This document shows, piece after piece, positions 9,970-21,825 of a DNA stretch of 64,000 bases; the first letter of the stretch is position 1; each line of letters starts with the position of its first letter. Both the position numbers and the translations under genes were made by a program. Under the pieces are notes generated by a model. It was not told where the DNA came from. It worked only from the letters and a program-made list of their open reading frames with translations, and did no database searches. This DNA is from Aquatica leii (Eukaryota > Arthropoda > Insecta > Coleoptera > Lampyridae). The stretch covers positions 166,158,035-166,222,034 of the forward strand of contig CM069432.1 in assembly GCA_035610365.1 (NCBI GenBank), in the 5' to 3' direction.

Positions 9970-12900
9970 TCTATTAGTTGCGCAATATTGTTAATCGGTG
10001 TTGCTAATAACTTTATTGGTTGCTATACAAAATCATTCATTATTAGAAATTCATTAATTGGTTCAAAAGGGTTCATTAAAGTGTCATTAACGATCTATTT
10101 CTGATACATTATTATACGTTAATATTGGGATTAACAGACGATCAACGGAAAAACTTAATTAATAGTAGTTTACGTAACAAGAGCCGAAAGTAAGAAATAG
10201 CATAACGAACGTTAATGCGACGCGAGGCCGCACGGCCGAGCGTTGCATGTGAGTGAGTTATGCTATGATTCTTTAGACGAGAGTAATGTACATTATTTTT
10301 TGTGTTGTCTTTTATAAAATCACTTTTTTCTGAAAAAATAAAAAAAATTAACAGAAATATAATGTTGGTACTACATTTATTACTAAATCTGTCACATTTG
10401 ACATTAACTTTAACATCGTTTTCCTTCAATTTTAACTGAATTTTAAGATTTTTAGAATGATTTTTCCAGCTGTCGCATACTCGTTCTAATATATTAATTC
10501 ACTTTGAACACTTACTTTTATGTGGATTCCTAGTTTTCATTTTGCCACCCTAGAGCTTTTTTCGTTCATTACGTAACTACACTAACGAACGAATATTGAC
10601 GTTTGCGATGTTGGCAGCACAAAAAACATGTTTTTTAACTTATTTATTTATGCCCTTAAAAAAATAAAAATAAACATGCAGTCACAAAATAAAATGCTAG
10701 CACCGCCAATAGTTTTAGTCTATATGATTTATTCAGTAAAAAGAAGAATATAAAGAATGAAGTTTGTTCTTACATTAACACAAAAATGTTTTTTTAATTT
10801 TAAAAAAGTAGGCAAGAATGTAGTATAAATTATAGTGTTTGTTTAAAGTGATTTAAGGGTATTAACTTAAAGCTTTAACCAAAAGTTTGGTAAAGAATGC
10901 GGTTTCGTGAAAAGTTGATGTATTATTATGACTAATGTTTAACCCAAATACTTTACCGTTTCTCATTATTATTGTTTATTTTACATTTACATTAACAGCA
11001 TTTTATTATCTATTTTGTTGTAATGAGCATAGACCTACCTAATACTTGTCGTTGACAGATATTTATTTACCAGATAAACTATTGTGGTTGTTTTATTAAC
11101 AGTATTCGAACCAAAAATTTATTTACTTTGAGCACTTGAATAAAACATTTTTTTATGGTGTTTAGAAAATTAAATTTTTTGTTAATTTATATTTCTGTAG
11201 TTAACTATTGTTCTTTACACAGGGCAGAAGTACATGTAGGACATTATAGAACGTTTTTTAATTGTAAATTATTTTATAAAGCGTCGTTCTCTGACGTTTG
11301 TAATGATATAATACGCGCTTAGATAATTTTGTTGCAATAATTAGAGTTACTTTTAGTTAGTGTGTTAATTATCCTCCAACTGTTTTATGTTAAGAAGTAT
11401 GTTTTGAATTAGACTTAAAACAGAAGTTCATTGCAATGTTACGAAAGTTGCATTGTCCGCAATAGCCTACTTTAACAAATACCTTTCAGAATAATATTAG
11501 CAGATTGTAACAAATACTAAGCGTAACTTTTACTTATAAAAATGTCTTGAATTTATTCGATCAATGACATTTTTACGTTTAAGTAAATTTATGTTAGTAC
11601 ATTACAAACAATTACAAATTGAAAAGGCAATTATACTGTTAGGACTTGTTGTACTACTTGCCTTTTTTGGAATCATAATTGAAGTCGCAAATTTAGAATT
11701 CTTATGTAAATAGAAATAACGCAGATTGTAATTATTTAATAATTTTAATTGTGAAGAACCTATTTGCTTAGTTTTACTTGTAAGACAACTGATTGCGATT
11801 AATAGAGTCGCAACTTAAACTATCTTGTAAAGTAGGAGTTGAACGAAACAAGTGGTTTTATAATTGTATAGTCCATCTAATATTTAATCGTTTGTTGTGT
11901 TACTGTATATATAGTACCTAAAAGGTAATCGTATCTACTATTTTTAGTCTTTTAGTAGACAATAATTGGCTAACCGAATACATCTACATTTATTTGTAGA
12001 ATAAACTCTGCATAAATTATCTACTCTTTTTCTATCATATAAAGTTTTAAATTGGTCAAAATTTTGCCAAGCATGTGGTCGTTCATGCTTGATCTATTTT
12101 GGTAAATATATTGTAGTTTACACCATCGGACAATGTTTATATCTTACAAATTACACGTACTAGAATTACAATTCATTTTATGTATTATCTTCATGCAATA
12201 GCTAATAAACAAGAACTAGTCAGATTATAATTCTTTTACAAGGTTACATATGTGGGCGAATTTATAAATCTTATACAGAAATGGCGCCTGTATTATGTTA
12301 TGTAACTAAAAGGTATAAGGTTAACTATTCATTTGAATCAACCCAGATTTAAAAGTAGTACGTTATTACCATTTCCATTTATTTATTCTAAATATTTGAT
12401 CTAACAATAATCTATTTCTTTAAAACTAAAATTTTATATTGAAAACAATATTTAAAATTTTAGTACCTTTTTATTAACATTTTTCTTTATCTTAAATTAT
12501 GATTTAACTCATATATTTTGGGTATCTGTGTACGCTCGTGAGTGTATTAGTTTTAAACCTAAAAGAGTTTTGCAATTTACTGATCCTAAATCATATTAAT
12601 AGGTCAGTGATTTTTAATATATTAATTTAAACGCAATTAATTTGTAATTTTTGACAGTAGTGTATTTTATAATATAAATAAATTGATAATTACATTTCAT
12701 ACCATGCAAAACACTTGATTGTAGCTGTAGAGGAATTTGACTGAGCTCTAATTAAAAGTTTTTAAAGTAGAAAATAAACTATCTTATTTTTTTAAACCAA
12801 AATTGTTAATATAAATAAGTTCAATAATTTTAATTCTTTAGCAGAACTAATAAAAAAATAAATCAATTAAAAACCAAAATTTACTTCAAATAAACGTATA

Positions 12901-13511
12901 CGATGAACTAACGGATACTACGAAATCGATCTTTCAAAAATATGCACTATGCATATCACAGTTTAGTGATTATTCTGTTAGATAGTATCATGAGCGTTTG
13001 TATTCAGAATTATTGCTTACTTTTTTGTACAAAATTAATTTAAGCAGTTATTTTCCCCTACATACTGAATAGCTACCTATATTGGTTTTACTTTTTTATA
13101 TATAACTGATATGACGTTAGCGATCCAATACATAGTGTGTATAAATTGACGGAAAAACTACACACTGCGATATTTTTCGTTCAATTCTAAACCAAAGATC
13201 CTAATGTTAAATTGTTGTATTATGCTTCGTACGTCTTCAGGAACCTTAAATAAACATACTTTTGCGACACTGTAAACTAGCATGCGATTGTAATACCTGC
13301 CGTTGCTATTTTCTTTAGTTCAATCACCAAAAACCTTTTACTAGTCATTGGTAGCACGTTTTAAATTCTACACATTACGTAAAATATGATTTGCTCTTCA
13401 ATTTATTTATTGTCAGAGTAATATCTAGGTACATACAATTAATAATGTTATTTTAGAATTTATTTTCCAACAGAATTTTTTAAAATTTTTTATAATAGTA
13501 AGTCAATAACA
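9970..13511. other. AT-rich stretch with one GC-rich palindrome
   Basis: No gene was recognised. The only strong structure is the GC-rich imperfect palindrome at 10197-10266, described separately. Open frames at 9922-10104 and 10142-10429 overlap element ends or AT-rich DNA and look like chance. Confidence 0.5.
10197..10266. repeat. 70-bp GC-rich imperfect palindrome
   Basis: The arms begin atagcataac and end gttatgctat. Inside, atgcgacgcgaggccg pairs with cggccgagcgttgcat around a short centre (cacgg). About 8 bases in the middle of each arm do not pair. The block is far richer in GC and CpG than its surroundings. It may be a small fold-back element or the core of a MITE; no target duplication could be fixed. 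Confidence 0.5.
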
Positions 13512-13795
13512 CTAACCGCTACAAAATTGTTCGAATTGAAATCCTTCTGTTTCTACGCATAGTTGCAACCTTCGACGTATCGCCTGGATTACTTGTTCGA
13601 GTCTTTCTGGTGTAAATTCTAATAGCTCGACGTTAATTTTTTCTGTAACTTGGTCAGCGTTTTGATGAGGCGTTGCATACACTCTCTTTTTAACGAAATA
13701 CCAAACAAAAAAGTCTAGAGGATTGATATCGGGAGATTTCGCAGGCCATAGGATGGGACCACCCTCAACCTCGTCCGAATCACTTATTGTACCGA
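13512..13795 (-). pseudogene. mariner-family transposase, C-terminal fragment
   Basis: Read on the minus strand, the fragment contains GPILWPAKSPDINPLDFFVW, the block around the third catalytic acid (the Asp of PLDFF). It continues with YFVKKRVYATPHQNADQV and a C-terminal helix-rich tail ending in a stop at 13512-13514. About 90 codons are open without a stop or frameshift. The N-terminal helix-turn-helix and the first two catalytic acids are absent; upstream (higher coordinates) the similarity ends near 13790. The sequence is clearly related to, but a different family from, the element at 8.34-9.97 kb: the tails do not align beyond the catalytic block. Terminal repeats were not found, so this is a truncated copy. 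Confidence 0.85.
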
Positions 13796-16700
13796 TGACA
13801 AAGTGAATTTATGGTAAAAAAATTTATACTGAATTTGTTTGTTTACACGCGTCGTAGCCACAGCAACTAATCAATCAACAAACTCGATTATGGCAGTAAT
13901 TTTTTTATTATAGATAATTAGTATTATATACCCAAATATTTAGTACATATTATTAAAGCTAATTCCTGTGGTAGTGAGAAAAACGTAATGCACAACGCGC
14001 AGGTAAGTTTTTTTTTATTCTCGAATAAAAAAGTTCACTTACCCCCACTTGTAGTGCAAAACGCTATTTTTGCAATGACGTATTTTTAATTGATTTTTTT
14101 GGACGTTGAATAGATATTCTTGTTTAAATGTCGTCAACATTTGGTCATCTAAAATAGTTGTTCTCTCAAGAGGTTTACTTTTACAAATCCAATGTTATAT
14201 GTTATACTTTTCAATAATAGCATATTGACGGTTTACAAATACATCGTGATGTATATTTGCATCCAGGAAAGCTACACTAAACTATAGACTACAACTTATA
14301 AAACCATTATGAAAATAATTGAGAATTTCTAAACCATTATGGAAATACGCCATCAAGATACATGTATCTTAATCTGGTGTAAACATGATTCAGCGTGGCA
14401 AAAAGAATAGAATATCACACAACGTGGTAAATTTTAATTGTCTATTGTGTGCATTATAAAAACCATAAAAACCTGAAATATTAAAGAAATTAGAAGACAT
14501 ATTGCAACATGGTATAAAAAGAATTAAAAAAAAATAATACCACAATAGAAAACTGCTGTAAAAAAATACGTAATTTAATTAAAGAAAGTAGTATAATTGT
14601 TTTAATTGTAATTTGTAAAAGCTATATAACATAATCTTTTTAAATAAATGCTATTGCGTTTTATTTTGCATAGATTGTTGTACAATAAAGTTTAATCTTT
14701 TCAATTTTTTGTACATAAATAATTATTTTTATTTTAACATAAATACACTATGCTATTAATAATACAACTGTAAAAGATCGATTTGAAAAAGATTCAGGTA
14801 TTAGATGACAAAGCAATACTGATATTGATGTGCAAAACTTTACTCTTGATAACTAACATTTCAATGATCTAAATTACAGCATTTGTTTTGTTGAATTTAA
14901 ATACATATATGTTTTAATCAATAGGGTTATTTCTAAAAATGTCATTTTTTGTTTTAAAATTTTATTTTCGTACCTTATTTATATAAGTAGGTAATTGCTT
15001 TGTTAGTAAGAATAATATTCAAGTAGTATACACTAAACTACATTTTAAAGTTTTATACAGTTTTAACCTTTTCAAAAGTAAGTTTGGTATATTTTAATTC
15101 GACTTATTTTATTTGTAAAATCACTATTTAATTTATACAACTTAATCGTAGAGAAATTTAAGTAAGTTTTCATGATCATGTAATTGCGAATCAAGTATGA
15201 GTGTAGCGAAAGAAAAATTATTAAGTTGTTTTACTGTTTAAAAAAATTCAAGCTGATCTATTCACATTTATTAAAAGTTTAAATGTTCCTTTAAATATGA
15301 ATTTAATGTAAATGAAGCTTTAGGACAGACGAATAATTTTAGAATCTTACTAAATTAATAGCCCACATTTTTAAACTCCACAGGATGCTGTACAAAGCTA
15401 GGTCTCTAAACACCATAGGGTATCATTTTTGTTAGGTATCTTAGGTGTTAGTTTTCTTCATATTTACTGTTTGTTTTTCTTTAAATATTTAGTAGATGAT
15501 TTATAAAACATATTTAAATATTAAAATAGAAACTGTTTGTCAAGAACATGTTTATATGAATATTTGGAAATACATGTATCGTTTTAAAACGCTCAATAAA
15601 TATGCTACGTCAGATTTATACGTTCTCTGTGTAAATGAGTAATGACTGTTGTCATATATTTAAAACATAAGTGTTAATCCATAAACTTTAGTTTTAAGAT
15701 ACAAATTAGCTTGTATCGTTTTAGCGTACTTTTTTCATAATTTTTTTTAGGAAGTGTGTTTTTCGTGTATGTAAATCTTGTTTTAAATAACAAGAGAAAC
15801 TTAACTTTTGTACACATATTAATAATCGGTTTTTTAATGAAATTTATTATTTCGGATACTTCAATTTTGAATATGTTGTTAAAATTGACTCGTATGTTAT
15901 GCGATATCTTTGGTAGAAGCAGTTCCCCTTTATACTCATTAACTTTTACTACAAACAGTATAATCTATAAATATTTTAGAATACTGCATAATTTTAAACT
16001 CTGATTGAACTAATGTTAAAGCTTGTTTTTTCTTATGTTTAAATGAACATATTTTTGTGTTTAGATAGAATGTTAAAATATTGTTAACCTATGCTTAGTT
16101 TTGAGTTTTTCGTACAATTAGATTTGTACTACATCTTTCTCTACTGCTTTATTATTATTTTTAAACACATTGTTTGAATTTTTATTTTAATGCGCAGAAT
16201 GAGTTTCTATATTTACCCAAATGGTAGTTGGTTGATTTTACGAGTTAGTAGTATTTCAACTCAAACATAAAGTGAGTTTTAGTTTTAAAGGTTTTTTGAT
16301 ATTTTTTAGAAACCTTTGGTTTAATGTGTTTTATGCTGTTTCAATATTGTAGCAATATTAATTGATGATTTACAAGAAGAAAATATATAGCATATGTTCT
16401 ATTAGTAAAATTTTGTATTTATTTTTCATAATTTTTATTAAAGGCATACGCAATCTTACAGATTTAGTCAGATTCATGCTCACGCTGATGTGTTTGAAAG
16501 TTTTACATAATTTGTTTTGTAGATCAGCTTTAAGATTGTTACGAACGTACCTGGAGTTAGTATGTTAGTGTTTGGCATTAATTATATTTACATTCCTGAA
16601 TACATTATTGTCGCATGATTTACAAACGTTTATTACATAATTAGATGCAATTGTAAATAGAACTAAGGGTTTATAACTCTTGAAAGGAAGTAATACCATT

Positions 16701-17410
16701 CTAAATGGGTACTGCGTACAGGCGGTGATATGCAATGACTCTGATTATACTGAAGACAAAACATAATTATAGTTTTATAAGCTAATTATTTGATATTTGT
16801 TACAGGTGAGTGACCAAACCAGCAACCTGTTGACTAAACGAAGACTACAAATCAAAAGTATGGTAACTTTTTGTTTTATTTGTTATTTATGAACTGTGTG
16901 ATTTCTAATAGTTCATCTAGTTACAACTTGAATTATGATCGACATTATTAAATGTAAATTCAATTATTGTTAGCACCGTTAGTTTTAATTAACTTATAAT
17001 TGATATCGAATACTGTGTAAGATCAATTAAGACGGAGGTTTCTAGTGAAATAGGTATAAATAGTTAGCAAATGTATTCTTCATAATACATACATACATGT
17101 AATTTTATTTATCATCTTTTTTCTGCATAATTTGACTTAATTTACAATAACACTTATTTTAATACTTTTACACTTTAATTATAATTTTAGACATATTAAA
17201 AGTATCATGGTTTATAAGAATATTATAAGGTGACAAGTTCATTGACTGAAAATTTTTATTGGTTGTTAATAAACTGTGAAAAGGATAAAAAGAAGAAAGA
17301 ATTTAAAGAATTTTTTATACAAAATTATTATGCATACTGTTGTGGATTAACGAAAATAAATTATTTTAAAGTAGGTACTTTTGATTTATATTTTAAAAAC
17401 GTTTTCAAAT
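13796..17410. other. AT-rich stretch, nothing recognised
   Basis: No domain or repeat was recognised. A donor-like cgcaggtaagt occurs near 14000 on the plus strand but has no coding frame attached. Open frames at 15756-16004 and 16362-16568 are hydrophobic and AT-driven, and look like chance. Confidence 0.5.
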
Positions 17411-17414
17411 TTAA

Positions 17415-17636
17415 CACGTTCACTGCCGTACGATACGCCGGCTTTCGTACTGCTTTACATTATGTCAGGCCATACGATTACCGGTATTCGTGTATTTGTT
17501 ATTAACAAATTAACTAAAAATATCAATAAGAAACCCATTTTTATGACAACCTAGAAAATAGGACGGTTATAAATAAATTTATCCTCTGCGGCCTCCCAGG
17601 TTTATGGAACTTATAAACAGAGCGGCAGTGAACGTG
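17415..17636. mobile_element. piggyBac-like MITE with TTAA ends
   Basis: The element is a non-autonomous 222-bp insertion. Perfect 14-bp terminal inverted repeats (cacgttcactgccg) lie at 17415-17428 and, inverted, at 17623-17636. They are flanked exactly by TTAA at 17411-17414 and 17637-17640, the target duplication diagnostic of piggyBac-type transposition. The left half is GC-richer and contains a nested palindromic piece (gtacgatacgccggctttcgtac-like). There is no coding capacity; the open frame running in from 17230 simply crosses its left end. It would have been mobilised by a piggyBac transposase encoded elsewhere. Confidence 0.85.
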
Positions 17637-17640
17637 TTAA

Positions 17641-20600
17641 ACAAACGCAAAGGCTTGTACTATGCGAATAGATTTTATCTTCGTAACTGTAAATTTTTTT
17701 ATTAATTTAGCCTTATCTTGTTTATAACTTATAAAGAGGTATGTAAACATTGATTATTAAAAATGTATAGATGTACAGTACAGCAGAATAATAAATAAAT
17801 TAAATAATGTGTAACTTAAGAATACTGTAGGTAACGTAAAACCAATCAATTGACATGGTCTAATCCTGTAAGACGTTCTTGGTTTAATATAGATTCCGAC
17901 CGTGGAAACCTTTGCTCTCACATTGAAATCAATTTATTTAATCTATATAACTATTAAAAAGAAACAAAAACATATTTAAATATCACAACTTTAACTTGTT
18001 TTTTACTAACAGTATTATCTGTTTGTTTGTTTACCTATTTGATTTTCGTATGGATAAAAAAACCACATTGCTATTGTAATAATGAATTATGCTAAAATCT
18101 TGCGACTGTGAATCAATTCAATTTGCAATAAGAGCTTATATTAATGTATCTTATTCAATAATTACTAATGATATTGACATGTTATTGCTATCTTCCGAAG
18201 TAATAATTACAACTAGTAGCCTTATTTGTATTCGGCTTCATAGCACTACTGGTAAAGATTCATTATACAATTTAATTTTAATTATGTATAATTTTTTAAA
18301 AGATACACATGTAGACTGCTAAAAAAGTTTACTGTCTTATCTTATACTTTGTATCTGAAATTGCTCGATCTTTTATCAATATGTAATTCATAAAAACTAC
18401 GAGTAATTTTTTAGAAATAATTTAATGAATTTACTAATAAGGAAGATTTTATAACCAAAACTGTTGTCTATAGAAAAAAAATTTATTTCAATTGTATCTT
18501 TATTTTTGTTAGGTAAATGTTATGACTTATGACAATTTATAAATTTCAATTTAATGATTAATATCTAACAGAGACTTCAACTAAGTTTTTTACTTTAGTA
18601 GAAAACTGTAGTTAATGTTATACACATTAACATTCGTTTAAATAAAGTTTTAGTGACGCATAATATTACAAAAATGAATCTAAATTTCTAATTTAGTAAC
18701 GATTTTGAATTTTTGTATGAATCAATAAAATTGTAAAAATACAATAAACATTTTTTTATACAATTACACAAAATAACATTTAACTATGTTTATTAACAGT
18801 GTGAAATAAGAAAATTTATTTGTAAATACCTAGAACACGTCTTCATTTAAAAAAAAGTTATACTCTAAATAGATGAAATTTTACCTGCGTGTAGTTATAG
18901 TTGTAAAACTATAAAACTGTCATTTTTAACATGTTTATGGCTCCTTGGACTTAAAATTGAGAACCACTATATTCTTAACTTTTACGCATCATACAGCCAT
19001 AAATTTTACTAAGGGGTTGTAAATGATTGTCTACCGGTGTTAACAATTTTTAGAAGTTTCTGTTGTTAGTTTTAAATGGCAAAAATATATATTCTATTAT
19101 TTTTACAAGACAAGTAAATTGTCAGTCAACTTGGAAGTGACTTAATCTTGACAAAATATTTGGAAATAAGTTTGATTCGTTAAGTTACAAAACTAATTAC
19201 CTTATAACGAACATGAGAGTTTTTAGATTTTTTATTAATAATTTGAACACAAAACTTGTCTCCAAATAACTTGTTCGCTGCAGGGAGTAAACTGTTTTAA
19301 CCAAAATTTATTTGACAAATAAATTTCTTTCATTTGCATCTGAATTTTGACCAATAAATATAGATTTTTTTTAATAAACATCGATTATTGTTCAAAAACT
19401 TTAACGTGAGTATTCCTTAAGTATGTTTAATTGAGTGTTGTGGACGCAAGTATTTTTCCTAAGTCTATTCTTTTAGTTTATTTGTGTAATCGATTTTAAG
19501 AAATTATTAGTTCTATCATAGTTTTTTATTCTCAAAATGAATTCTCTTCTCAAAAACCCACGCTCAGTTCAACGAACGGAGAAATGTAAATATGCGTTTC
19601 ATATTAAGTACCGTAGTTAAAATAATAAAATATTGCATATTTTACTGACGGTATTATTTGATAGCGATTTATTAGCAAGGTTAATTTTATGCCTATTTGC
19701 ATATAATATTTATTTAAATAAATAACGATTTGGTTACTTGAAGTGTCTTGCTTAATAATAATTAGCATTATAAAGTAAACGATTATTTTAATTAATTTAA
19801 AATTGACTCGTAAATAGTGATTAATTTTTTATTCTAATTAAATTCCGTACATTTTAAATAAGAAGAAATTGTCAGGGTGCTTGACGATTTGTTGAGTAAA
19901 GTAATAATTGCATGTGACGTTCAGAATTGCTCATGCAAAGAAACCTACCAATTTGAAAATGGTATACTGTAAAAATCTTTTATGTTATTTTTAAGGCATC
20001 AACAACTAGGTCTATGTTATTATTTTTAGATAACACTTGTTTTCGTCTAAATTTAATTTCCATAAGCGCGTTATATAGTAATTTCATGGTTGAGATAAGT
20101 TTTGCACTTTTAATACGATTTTTGTATGAAAAATATTTATTGAATATGCGGTGGATTGTATACAGTATTTATTACATACTTATCATATTTTAAGTAACTA
20201 ATAAAATACTGCCGCTATTAAATCTTACAAAATTTCTACTTAGCTTTTTTGAGATTAGGCTTACTTAAATAGGTGGAATGGGAAAAAGAAACACGCCTAA
20301 AACTTTTCTATTGTTTAGTTTCTAATCGGATGAATATGAAATTTATCTTATGTCACGACATATTGCCAACTCAAATTTCTCTTTGTTAAAAGGTAGACGG
20401 ATTATGAATGGTGTGATTCAACAATGATTTAGTACTATAAATGTATAAACAAATGAACATAAGATGTTGTTGTTGGTCATCAGTAGTGGAATACCTTGAG
20501 AGAAAACACGTTAAATTTGTATGGTATAAAATACACGCTGTTAAGACGAACGGGTTTATAAATATACTTACATAAGGTCTTAATCACATGGGCACACATA

Positions 20601-20855
20601 CCCAGATCGTATTACATCAACGTGTAAACTTAATAGAAGATATCTTCAATTTCTTTATTGAATGCCTTCCTAAAAAAAAATGTAAGTTGAAAGTAAAGTC
20701 TAGTACTGAATTGCTTGAATTTAAACTAAAGCACATATGGGAATATTAAAGTTTATTGCAATAATTAATTAATAGTCTAATTAGCGTGTTAATATGAATA
20801 ATTTTAACTAAACGTAACGCTAGAAAGTAACAGTTTTGTTTCACCGGACCACCCT
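17641..20855. other. AT-rich stretch, nothing recognised
   Basis: No gene, inverted repeat or tandem array was recognised. The open frame at 18089-18322 (77 codons) is AT-driven and matches nothing known to me. Confidence 0.5.
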
Positions 20856-20887
20856 AACAGATTAAACTCGATTTTGTGAGCCATGTA
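20807..20887 (-). CDS. short conserved-looking minus-strand frame
   Basis: On the minus strand an ATG at about 20885 starts MAHKIEFNLLGWSGETKLLL and runs 26 codons to a stop. The GWSGETKLLL segment resembles the first helix of Myb/SANT-like domains, where a Trp is followed by a hydrophobic LLL run. It could therefore be the first coding exon of such a protein or a relic. The resemblance is short, and no second helix was found nearby. Confidence 0.15.
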
Positions 20888-21417
20888 TCATAGTAGTAAC
20901 AAAAAATTACTATTGTTTTGAAAAAAAAATGTCAATTCACAGTGAAATTTAATATAATCTAAAAGTAAACGTTAAAGAATTTATTGTTATAATGTTTTTA
21001 TTATTGGAAATCTTTTTATATGAGAGAAACATTCAATGCGTTTGCGAATAAAACTCTTATTGACCGAAAATTGCTATAGGCATATTTTAATAAAAGAAGC
21101 CCATCTGTTTCTCGCCCGATCATAAAATATAAAAAAATCGAATGTATCAAAATTTCTATCTACATTATGTCTGCTTACATGCCAATTAAACGTACCGCAG
21201 TAACCACCGAACAGTTCAGATAAAAGATATAAAAATGCCCAGAAACTTTAAGTAATTAATATGACTCGAGCAGATTATGAGGATTTTATAGATTGGTTAA
21301 ATAAATTTGGAACGGAATAGTCCCAATAAAACAGTATCTTTGATGATATAATATAAGTATAAACATTTTTTGTTAATTCATGCAAAAACTCGAGACTAGA
21401 TGCATTATCAATGCAGG

Positions 21418-21825
21418 ATGGACAAGGCTTACGTCAAAACCGCCACCAAATAAGATTATCTGACATGCTATCAAGCTTTACACGGCTGCAATTACTCTAA
21501 CATTGCCTTTAGCGCAACCGGTATAAGTATACAAAAGCTGTGCGTTGGAAAGAGAGATGGTAATATTTCATGGTCTATAAAACAGATGGGTGGAGCTAAA
21601 TTTTTTGAAATGTTAATGAAAAAAATTGATGCGGCCAATAAGATTCGGTCGAATATCAAAATATGCATCGATATGCACAGACGACTGACTTATATGATTT
21701 ATGGCGAGTAGACGCCGAGCGAGGCCAGTTTGCGATTTTTCCAGTCGCTCCGGAATGTCGTGTCGTTAAATTTTAGAGCTAGGCTTTTGCTTATTCTTTA
21801 TTACTCTGACCATTGTCGTTTTTGA
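21418..21825 (+). pseudogene. unidentified degenerate gene
   Basis: An ATG at 21418 opens MDKAYVKTATK, followed by TAA at 21451. The same frame then stays open for 85 codons (NYSNIAFSATGISIQKL ... MGGAKFFEMLMKKIDAANK ... CIDMHRRLTYMIYGE) to a TAG at 21709-21711. It is open again for 37 codons (TPSEASLRFFQSLRNVV ...) to TGA at 21823. Two single-base stops in about 135 codons, balanced composition and higher GC than the surroundings point to an old coding sequence. Just upstream are two further short frames: an ATG near 21163 (MSAYMPIKRTAVTTEQFR, stop) and an ATG near 21261 (MTRADYEDFIDWLNKFGTE, stop at about 21318). I do not recognise the family. Host pseudogene, mobile-element gene and old captured viral gene are all possible. 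Confidence 0.4.

Noticed and set aside
21418-21825. Captured large-DNA-virus gene
   Set aside because: Composition first suggested it, but no viral motif or neighbouring viral gene could be identified; left as unidentified.
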